Source of the DNA: Acanthaster planci
Taxonomy: Eukaryota; Echinodermata; Asteroidea; Valvatida; Acanthasteridae
DNA length: 10,070 nucleotides
Assembly: GCF_001949145.1 (NCBI RefSeq)
Contig: NW_019091674.1
Coordinates: 56,909-66,978 of the forward strand
Direction of reading: 5' to 3'
Position numbers and translations under genes: made by a program. This document shows positions 1 to 7,027 of this stretch, piece by piece; the first letter of the stretch is position 1; every line of letters starts with the position of its first letter. Under the pieces are notes generated by a model. It saw only the letters and a list, made by a program, of their open reading frames with translations. It made no database searches and was not told the DNA's origin.

Positions 1-1012
1 ATGGAACGTGCTGAGATCGAAACTGAATATTGTATGTGGACATGTCACCACGAGGCAGAGCACCAAACGCATCATTAAGTGACATTTAGACGTTTGTCTG
101 TTGATGACACTAACTACAGCCTGATTGTCACACCAAAATATCACACGTTTATTATGCAATGAGACAGCCCACTGCTGGACCGCCAGCACAATAGGGAACA
201 ACTCCGAGCAGGCAACAGAAAGGGACTGACTTTTTACTTGCTCGGGCCACTTCCCTTGACACCAGTGCGCAACAAAGTAAGCCCCAAAACCAATTTCAGC
301 AGAAGCATCAGTGTACATGTGCAATTGGTCACTATTATACCATACCGAGTCCGAAAACATTATCGTTCCGCTGAAATGTGACAAAAACAGCTGCCACGCC
401 AGCAAATCTGCTGCAAACGACGGAAAAAGGCCCTACCAGGTCTTACTGCCTTACAAACAAAATTGAGACGACCTAGCAGGGACTGAAGATTACATAACGT
501 GATTTTCTTCTGATCGAGCACACTCAAAATCGTATTTTGTAAAGCAACTTGCTTATCAATCGGGATTTGGATCTTCCGTGCAACCGTATCGATTGTTTAA
601 CCCAGGAAAGTGAGGCTCGTAGCTAGACCTTCGGTTTTTTCTTCCGCGATGGGAACCCCAAATCGCTGACAAACTAATCTGAAATATTGGAGGGAACGTG
701 CGCACTCGGCATGACTAGCCCCAACGAACAGGAAATCATCCAGATAATCCACAATGTTAGGAGATTCGGCCACCTTACGAGTACAGTACTCAAGGAAAGT
801 ACTGAACTGCTCGAACGTAACACAGGATATAGCACTGCCCATAAGCATGCATTTATCAACATAAAATTGGCCGTTATGGGAAAAACCAAGCAAATCGAAA
901 TCGCTTGGATGGACGGGAAGTAAACGAAAGGCCGATTTAATATCCGACTTAGCCATCAGGGCACTGCGTGGTAAACCTGCGATCATAGTTATCGCCTCAT
1001 CAAAGCTGATAT
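1..1012 (-). pseudogene. DIRS-type retrotransposon reverse transcriptase/RNase H fragment
   Basis: Reading leftward, the segment opens inside a reverse transcriptase with a KSDIKSAFR block (950-924), an SCVTFEQFSTFLE block and the catalytic YLDDFLF motif (YLDD at 746-735). A TFLG block follows, then a TAA stop at 599-597 where the family normally has a hydrophobic residue. The frame stays coding beyond it (TIDTV, LLGRLNF, GRAFFRRL) to about 410. There the frame changes and roughly 20 expected residues are missing. The RNase H part then continues from DLLAW to the left edge, with YTDAS (Asp at 309-307), ACSELF (Glu 204-202) and WCDNQ (Asp 129-127), so the expected acidic catalytic residues remain. 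The motif set fits DIRS-like elements, which integrate with a tyrosine recombinase; that part would lie outside the window. The N-terminal half is absent, cut off by the transposon beginning at 1013. This is a dead copy. The RT call is firm, the DIRS assignment likely. Confidence 0.88.
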
Positions 1013-1532
1013 TATAGGGTCGTTCCATATCAGAACAACACACCTTTTGACCTTAGGTCTTCAGATTTTTATAAAAAGTGCTGTGATTGTAGACACCAAT
1101 GAAAAATAAATACATGCCAATTTTTAGACGAATCCATCCTTCCATGTGGTCAGGGCAGATGTCCAAAATGGACAATTTTAACTTAAAAATCTGCATATGA
1201 GGTAAAAATGAAACATAACTGTCAAACTTTTCATCGAATATTCACAAATTTGGTGTCAGAATAATTGGAAATAAATGCTCTTTTCACTGATAATGTGAAA
1301 ATTTGTTTTTTAATCAAGGGTCATGATGAACTTTGACATATACCTGCGACCTTTGACTCCATTAAAAAGTATCATTAATTGTTTTTAACAAAATGTTTCA
1401 GAAGTATGGTTCCTGCTTTAGTAGTGTCCACTTAAATCTGTCTGGGCACTTTAAAATAAAAAAAGTTATGGCCATTTTTCTATAGTTATGTCAATCAACA
1501 AAGTAGGAATTTTGTACAAGTTCCAACGGTAC
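1013..1532 (+). repeat. Left terminal inverted repeat
   Basis: This is the reverse complement of 2626-3146, with scattered substitutions and small indels. Well-conserved stretches include the block around TTGTAGACACCAATGA (about 1087-1102), the AGACCT/AGGTCT block next to CTTCAGATTTTTATAAAA, the TTCGATGA/TCATCGAA block near 1234 and the inner end TTCCAACGGTAC. It has no reading frame of its own beyond the few codons at its inner edge. Confidence 0.88.
1327..1359 (-). promoter_or_regulatory. Two DR1-like nuclear-receptor half-site pairs in the left arm
   Basis: On the minus strand, 1359-1347 reads GAGTCA-A-AGGTCG and 1338-1327 reads TGTCA-A-AGTTCA. Both resemble direct repeats of RGGTCA spaced by one base, the DR1 arrangement bound by RXR-, HNF4- or COUP-type receptors. 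The match is by eye and such short sites arise by chance; a counterpart pair in the other arm is the only extra support. Confidence 0.25.
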
Positions 1533-1741
1533 AAGTTCTGCTCCTAAAATGAAATAACTGAAAACCACTTTAAACTAAACAATGTTGCAATCAAAATTCC
1601 TTTTTTACTTTCATTCCTTTTAAAATTTCTTTGATGATTCTCACACAGTTAGTGCTAATTTCTAATGTGTGTCACTAGAAGGTGTGATCGTAGAAATGGA
1701 TGTCTAGTGCCCTTGATAGTCACTGCTGATGAGAATGTATT

Positions 1742-2636
1742 TTATAGGAGTTCTTCACACTGTTCCACTTCTGTTGTGTCCACGTAATTGAAACGTATTC
1801 CTGGAATATTTACCTTTGCCCACATATAGAGCTGATGTGCATTTAAGATTTGATCTTTGTAGGGCCTCTGGCTTTTGAAGCCAAATGCTTTACACTTCCA
1901 CCCAATCCACCACAAGGTCCTTTGCCATGAGACGTAGCAAAGAAATGCCACTCAGCATTAGATGAAAAATCATGTGATGCAGAGGATCCGTCGGAGAAGT
2001 AGCATACTTTGTGGACTGGTGCTTGCATTGTGTCTGCAAGGTAATTATGCGGCCTTTGCTGGAAACAGTAGACTGTGTTGGTATCATGAGTGAGGTGATT
2101 TGAAATTACAACAAAGTTGACATGGGAAAGCTGGCTGTCCTTTATGTAGATTACAAGTGGATGGAGTGTTGCTTGTTCATTTTTCTAGTGAAAGCCCTGT
2201 GGTGAATCTTGAACAACAAATGCCATAATCGTTTGAAAAGTCGCCGACAACAATAACCTCACTAGGTTGCAACTCTGACCTCAAACGACCTAGGAATTCT
2301 GCATGCTGATCTGCAATGAATTCGTGTCGCTTTTCTAAAAACCCATCACAGAATCATGGTTTCCAATGTTAACCCGTCTATTGATATCCAGTGCTTGTAG
2401 CATATTTCATCAATAGCCTCATTTTTTATTTCTTCAATGATATGCTGCTTCAGGTCATCAACCTCAGGACATGAGGCACAGTCTTCGACGATGCAGTCTG
2501 TAGAGCCGGGATTACAAGTAATTTCAGCAAGTAGGTTTTTGTAGGATATTCGAAAGTGGGGGATGTCAAGGGAGTGCATCATCAACTTTACATTTTGATG
2601 GACTGTACAGACACACACCGAATGGGTACCGTTGGA
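1742..2636 (-). pseudogene. Transposase-like relic (SDG ... ATSHGKGPC family)
   Basis: The protein can be followed across four frame segments. Segment 1 (2636-2349) has THSVCVCTVHQNVK, a Cys-rich stretch CIVEDCASCPEV and LETMIL, then a TGA at 2348-2346. Segment 2 (about 2338-2220) has HEFIADQHAEFL and VIVVGDFSNDYG. Segment 3 (2220 to about 1870) has FVVQDSPQGFH, a TAG at 2187-2185 where a Trp is expected, QATLHPLVIY, CYFSDG (Asp 1992-1990), AEWHFFATSHGKGPC (His 1929-1927) and LGGSVKHLAS. Segment 4 (about 1885-1742) has QRPYKDQIL and MWAKVNI. I recall this motif order from uncharacterised proteins repeated in many fish and invertebrate genomes, usually with GPCDG, whereas this copy has GPCGG. 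About 14 residues between SDG and AEWHFF also seem to be missing. Its position between matched inverted repeats supports a transposase role. The catalytic assignment is inference. Confidence 0.78.
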
Positions 2637-3146
2637 ACTGATACAAAGTTCTTACTTTGTTTATTGACATAACTATAGAAAGATTGCCTTAACTTTTTTG
2701 ATTTTAAAGTGCCCGGAAAAATTTAAGTGGATACTACTAAAACAGGAACCATACTTTCTAAAAAAACTTTGTTAAAAAAATTAATGATACTTTTTTCAAA
2801 AATGGGGTCAAAGATCACAGTATGTGTCAAAGGTCATCAGGACTCTTGATTTATAAAACCAAATTTTCACATTAGCGAAAGGTGCATGTATTTCCGACTA
2901 TTTTGAAATTTGTAAATATTCGATGAAAATTTTGAAAGTTATGTTTCATTTGTACTTAAAAGGCAGATTTTTTACTTATAACTGTCCATATTTTGGACAT
3001 CTGGCCTGACCACATGGAAAGGTGGATTCCTTTATAAATTGGTATGTATTTATCTTTTATTGGTGTCTACAATCACAGCAATTTTTATAAAAATCTGAAG
3101 ACCTAAGGTCAAAAGCTGTGTTGGTATGACATGAAATGACCCTATA
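2626..3146 (-). repeat. Right terminal inverted repeat
   Basis: This is the inverted partner of 1013-1532. Its inner edge (2626-2637) encodes the first recognisable residues of the transposase relic on the minus strand, so the arm would also hold the 5' leader or promoter of that gene. The outer end is ATGACCCTATA at 3136-3146. Confidence 0.88.
2805..2836 (+). promoter_or_regulatory. Two DR1-like half-site pairs in the right arm
   Basis: Positions 2805-2817 read GGGTCA-A-AGATCA and 2824-2836 read GTGTCA-A-AGGTCA. They are the inverted counterparts of the pair at 1327-1359. Whether any receptor binds them is unknown. Confidence 0.25.
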
Positions 3147-5380
3147 CCTACTTTTGTCATTTCATACATTTGTAATTTTATTCTCCTCCGTCCAATACAT
3201 CATTGTTCAACGACTTGGTAGGCATTTGGCTAAGAATTGCCAACAAAATGTTCACTACTACTGAAAAGCTTAGTTCATTACGAACAAAATACGCTATTTC
3301 ATCCCAGGGAGTTATCGTGAAATCTCATAAAATACGCTTTTGTACAAATGCCAAAATAAAAATGATTCAAACAAAATAAAATCTTGTAAACAATCGAGCT
3401 ATTTATTCCAAAAGAACCTCTAGAAGAAAGAGCTCATTAAGAGCAATGACTGCACATATAGATTTAGGGCAAACAGCACATTGCAACCAACTTCACAAGC
3501 ATTAAATTTGATGTTGTCATGAGATCATACCAAGTATCAACAAAGCATGAATATTCAATTTCCTATACCTCAGATTTCCCTTTGTTTAGAAAAAAAATTA
3601 ATTTAAATTTTGTTAACGGCTTTTTTAGACAACGCCTCCCACACATCCTAAACCTGTATATAACACTGAAAAACTATAGCAGTATTTTATGCTTAACACT
3701 TGGGAGACCGTGTTTCGTTGAATAATCAACACACAAATACTAACAAAAATACTTCTCATAAAGTCTGCCTTTTAGCAGCATCCAAACTTATAAAAAAATC
3801 AATATCTGAATTCCAAAAAAGTTAGCAAGTTTTTTACTTTAATCTGACCTTATAATCAAGGCAACATTAATTTAGGAGAGAGTTCCGGTATAGAAGTTCA
3901 GATGACTCACTTAGCACAAACTATGTGGCCCTAGTCTGAATAACTGTTGTCAAAATACTTCATTTTCGTCATACTAAATCTGACTTTTTGGACATGATGT
4001 GGGTTTACGAGGGCTAATACACGTTGTGTGGTACAGGAGAAATCGGTTTACATCCAATTTGGAACTCTTTCCGTAATTTACAAAATAGTTGTAGAACGCA
4101 TAACGTGACGATGACAACATCTGCTTGTCATCAGATTAATTTTGCATGGTTTCCGACAAGTAAGTGTCATCAATAATAACAAGAAAAATGGCAATTCAAC
4201 ATAGTCTTTAGGTGGACTTTCTTTTCGATATTTTTCTTGAGATTTATTGCCATTTAACATCTGGTTTTATTCTTTAAACCATATTTTCAAGCCTTTTGGG
4301 CAACTTTAACTGCAACAGTTACCTCACTAACACTGAACTCAAACAAGAAAAGGTGTATTATGTCGAAGATAATTTGCTTTCTTCATTATTTCAATATTCC
4401 GCACTTTTGATCAGAGACTGCTAGTTTTTTTAAGTGTAAACTTGTTTTTTTCTTTCAATCATACTTCAAGCTTAATGAGCGACTTAATTTGAACAATTGC
4501 CTCATTTAATACCGAACTGAAAATAAAGGCAAGGATATCCCTTTAATTGAGAAAATTACTTTTCAAAATTAGGTGTGGATTTTTTTTATTTGTCAGTTTT
4601 ACAAATGCAAGTATGCAACGCCTCTTTTTTAAAATTAGTTTTTGATTACACATGTTTATTGTCTAGCAACAACAGTTTGATTTACGGTTTGCCTGTCATT
4701 GTGGGGGGTCTACACATTCCATTTAAAGGCCTTTAATGCACCGGTCAGCTTCAAGAGCCCGGCATGCACTGCTGTCTTCTTCTTTCCTCCTTTAGTTCCT
4801 GCCTGCGGATTGATTCCCACAATGCATCTTTAAAGATGAAAAAAGGAGAAAGAACTTTTTAATAGAAATATTAGCTACAGCTCTTACATGTATTTACATC
4901 AAAGTGTGGCGAAGAAGACAATTTTGAGCAGGATAAGATAATGGGCTGGTCCCCCAGGATGAAAGCTATATGTTATGCATTTTTCAAACAAAATTGCACT
5001 TCTGGGGAAGAATTTCCTAATAAGCTGAAAAGTTTCTCTAAATCTGCAAATTTTAAGGTTTTCAGTCATGCTTATTTTGCAGAAAAATAAGCTTTGTCCT
5101 CGGGAGACCTTCCAGTGGGTTTTTGTAACGCAACATCACTGTACAATTTGTATTCATTTAGACCCTCTGAAGAAGTTCCTCACTCAATTTCAGATGTGTG
5201 TCACACTAGTTGGGTGAATCCCTCATGTTGTGCAAAAAAGGTGAAGTTGGTGGGAATGGACCATTGCCTGAATGCTCAAGCTGGATGCTTTAGTCATTGT
5301 ATGGCTAGAACTGGACGTTAATGTGCAAGCTGTGGGTTCAGCCAATGGACGTCCCACAGTCAAAATTAAAAGAATGTCAC
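3147..5380. other. AT-rich stretch without a recognisable gene
   Basis: I found no protein family, RNA gene or intact transposon here. Short open frames exist on both strands (for example 3519-3725 plus, 4078-4260 minus and 5094-5321 plus) but their products are low-complexity or featureless. The stretch contains the diverged direct repeats at about 4267-4540 and a perfect 14-bp palindrome, TTAAAGGCCTTTAA, at 4723-4736. Confidence 0.6.
4267..4540 (+). repeat. Two strongly diverged ~180-bp direct repeat units
   Basis: The stretch from TCTTTAAACCATA (4271) resembles that from TCTTTCAATCATA (4451). The correspondence continues through TTTTCAAGCC/CTTCAAGCTT, GCAACTTTAACTGCAAC/GCGACTTAATTTGAAC, and CCTCACTAACACTGAACTC (4322)/CCTCATTTAATACCGAACTG (4500). 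The offset is 178-180 bases. Similarity fades after about 100 bases. A third, weaker copy may lie upstream around 4150-4230. No coding meaning was seen. Confidence 0.5.
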
Positions 5381-5381
5381 A

Positions 5382-5728
5382 CTAGCGAGCTGGAAACTCT
5401 GACACAAATCTCTGACACAGATCCTCTTTGCTGAAAGCAGGTTTCTCAAGTTCCTGAAAATCAACAATTTGATCGGTATTTTGATTTAATGTTATACTAC
5501 TGGATTGGGGTATAAAGAAATATGAGTGAAATTTGAGACCTAATGGAAAGAGTTCCATACAGGCATGCCACTTGACACCAAACTCCATGAGACTGGTCGC
5601 AGAAATCCAAGTGTACAACGTTTTCATTTTTTCACTCCTTGAATTGCCTTTAATGACTTTTTCTCTAGGGAATATACATAATTTAAGAGGAAAATCTGCT
5701 CTTACTGCTCGTCTTTTCACCTCATAAC
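5382..5728 (-). other. Possible downstream exon of the zinc-finger gene (doubtful)
   Basis: A minus-strand frame of about 113 codons is open from 5727 to a TAG at 5384-5382, starting right after a possible splice acceptor (CATCCAG, AG at 5730-5729). The first residues, GYEVKRRAVRADFPL, faintly recall a basic KRRxVRxDFP motif seen downstream of zinc fingers in C2H2 proteins of the kind found at 6406-5964. The rest is unremarkable. It lies on the same strand, 235 bases beyond the proposed donor at 5963. Alternatively it is a chance open frame in non-coding DNA. No protein family is recognised. Confidence 0.22.
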
Positions 5729-5957
5729 CTGGATGTTAATGGAGTGACATAGACCTTATTTTACTGTGACACCACAAGAGTAACTGCATTGTTTTGTGAT
5801 GTTGAATGGCCTTTTGGGATCTCCTGATCTTACAACTTGGGATGTTTTCCTGTGGAGTTACTTGAAAAAATAAGGCCTTCACCACTTCGCCGAATTATGC
5901 ATGAAGTTGAAATTTGGGATACTTTTTTGTAAACACTCTGTATTTAAAGTTTTAATT

Positions 5958-5963
5958 GCTTAC
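5958..5963 (-). other. Probable splice donor of the zinc-finger exon
   Basis: On the minus strand the sequence reads ACGGAG|GTAAGC, close to the consensus AG|GTAAGT, and the zinc-finger frame hits a stop six bases later. The matching acceptor is uncertain; CATCCAG at 5735-5729 is one candidate. Confidence 0.4.
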
Positions 5964-6406
5964 CTCCGTAGAAAGAACGAGGCATTTCCTGTCCTCACAA
6001 AAGTAGGCACACAAAACAGCAATCAAGCCAATCACTTGTGGGCATGCTACAGTCAATCCTTCCTTGATGTGATTCTTCAAGTGTGCCAAAAATTCTTGAA
6101 TATCAGAACACTGCTGTTGACAAAACTGCATTATGCATTTTACACTAACACCTGCACTCTGATATCTGGCACTAATTCCATCATTGCCATGAGCTATGCC
6201 TGTTCCATGATGTCTTGATACATGTGACACCAACCCCTTGTAAGTAAAACATGTTTTTATACATCCTGGGACACAGCAGGGAAAGTGCACATTTCTCTCA
6301 CGCCTGTGAATTTGATGATGTCTTGTGTATGCTTTAAGTTTTTACACTGCAGGCGTACATTACAAATGTGGCAAACGGGGTGGTTGGACATGTCGTTTTC
6401 CATCAT
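5964..6406 (-). pseudogene. Multi-C2H2 zinc-finger protein, first exon, frameshifted
   Basis: From an ATG at 6406-6404 the frame gives a short leader and CHICNVRLQCKNLK, the Cys half of a first finger. A one-base frame change near 6331-6336 then leads to AYTRHHQIH, the His half. A second finger follows: FPCCVPGCIKTCFTYKGLVSHVSRHH, with Cys pair, spacer and His pair in C2H2 order. A third is CQQQCSDIQEFLAHLKNH, followed by IKEGLTVACP, a linker I recall from C2H2 proteins expanded in fish and invertebrates and often linked to transposons. The final part resembles a damaged fourth finger. The frame ends at TAA just after GAG|GTAAGC, a good splice donor at 5963-5958, so the exon probably ends at 5964. 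Zinc fingers of this kind normally bind nucleic acid in the nucleus. The frameshift suggests a pseudogene unless translation starts downstream of it. Confidence 0.65.
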
Positions 6407-6615
6407 CTTTTCTCAGAATGAAACTAGCCTTGGCCCAACACCTGATTGTCGGATTGTACACTTAAAAACACGGAATACACATAGAAACACAGATATATGA
6501 TTTCAATCCGATTGCCTTCCTGCAGCTCTGGTTCAATCTTAACACAAATGACGTTAGGATAAGGTTCTAGTACGTTGTGTTAACAGTCATGATAGGCCTT
6601 AATAACGTTTAAGGT

Positions 6616-6650
6616 CATGTGGACATTTCATGTCATGACATGTCAACATG
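6616..6650. repeat. Imperfect 35-bp palindrome
   Basis: The core CATGTCATGACATG (6629-6642) is a perfect 14-bp palindrome. The outer CATGTGGA and TCAACATG segments also pair, with a five-base bulge. It could form a small cruciform or be a relic end of a small transposon; no function is evident. Confidence 0.45.
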
Positions 6651-6943
6651 CAATTTCAAAAGTTCCATGATCTGATGATCAATCTTTGCAAAAACAAAAG
6701 GTCATGGGTCCTCCATATGCTCAGTTCGTCGGCTTTTTCCATACTGGCGAAAGTGAAGCACAACGCGTTTCGAGTAAATTGCGTTTAAAGCTAGGCCGTT
6801 TTTGTCTGATCAAAAGAGACTTCTATTTTTAAAGAGACACAAAAACAAAGACACATATGCAGTTGGTATATGTCAAAATTTGGCATCTTGTATTTGGTGG
6901 ATTTTATGCAGTTTTGTTTTTTTCATTTCAGCTGTTTAAAATC

Positions 6944-7027
6944 ATTCGCCAGTATGAAAAAAAAATAATCGTGACCGCGAGCATGATTCGCCGCTGCGTG
7001 AGGCTTATTCGTCAGTATGACAAAAGT
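6944..7027 (+). repeat. Degenerate 21-bp tandem repeat (minisatellite-like)
   Basis: ATTCGCCAGTATGA at 6944-6957 and ATTCGTCAGTATGA at 7007-7020 are 63 bases apart, and ATTCGCC recurs at 6986. The offsets 42 and 63 are multiples of 21, indicating four degenerate 21-bp units. In one plus-strand frame they read as heptapeptide-like FASMKK, TASMIRR and FVSMTK. The patch is visibly richer in CG dinucleotides than its surroundings. A plus-strand open frame (6857-7039) crosses it but is not otherwise gene-like. Confidence 0.5.

Larger units (their letters stand above)
1013..3146 (-). mobile_element. Degenerate DNA transposon with ~520-bp terminal inverted repeats
   Basis: The two ends, 1013-1532 and 2626-3146, are inverted copies of each other along their whole length. 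The outer ends read TATAGGGTC (left) and GACCCTATA (right), and the inner ends are the shared TTCCAACGGTAC at 1521-1532 and 2637-2626. By eye the arms are about 80-85 percent identical, so the insertion is old. Between them lies a decayed transposase-like reading frame on the minus strand, whose first residues (SNGTHS) extend into the right arm. The outermost TATA is palindromic, so it could be a 4-bp or 2-bp target-site duplication rather than part of the repeat; the flanks just outside (GATAT and CCTAC) do not match further. The superfamily cannot be assigned from the sequence alone. The element abuts the DIRS-type fragment at 1012/1013. Confidence 0.88.

Noticed and set aside
3178-3324. Minus-strand open frame of 48 codons containing EIAYFVRNELSFSVVVNILLA next to the right transposon end
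   Set aside because: It is too short and I recognise no family with confidence. It was tested as the missing half of the interrupted reverse transcriptase and does not show its motifs.
3519-3725. Plus-strand open frame of 68 codons
   Set aside because: The product has no recognisable domain and its composition matches the AT-rich background; open frames of this size are expected by chance.
4723-4736. Perfect palindrome TTAAAGGCCTTTAA, suggestive of transposon ends with a TTAA target
   Set aside because: No extended inverted repeats flank it, and a 14-bp palindrome in AT-rich DNA is not strong evidence.
5094-5321. Plus-strand open frame of 75 codons with several cysteines
   Set aside because: The Cys spacing does not fit a known finger or secreted-peptide pattern, and the frame starts from a non-ATG codon.
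5330-5359. Hairpin with CTGTGGG/CCCACAG arms
   Set aside because: The 7-bp arms with a 16-base loop are within chance, with no T-run or RNA-gene context.
6624-6636. 13-base match (CATTTCATGTCAT) to the right transposon end at 3126-3138, inverted
   Set aside because: A 13-base match on either strand is expected about once by chance in a window of this size, and no further similarity extends from it.
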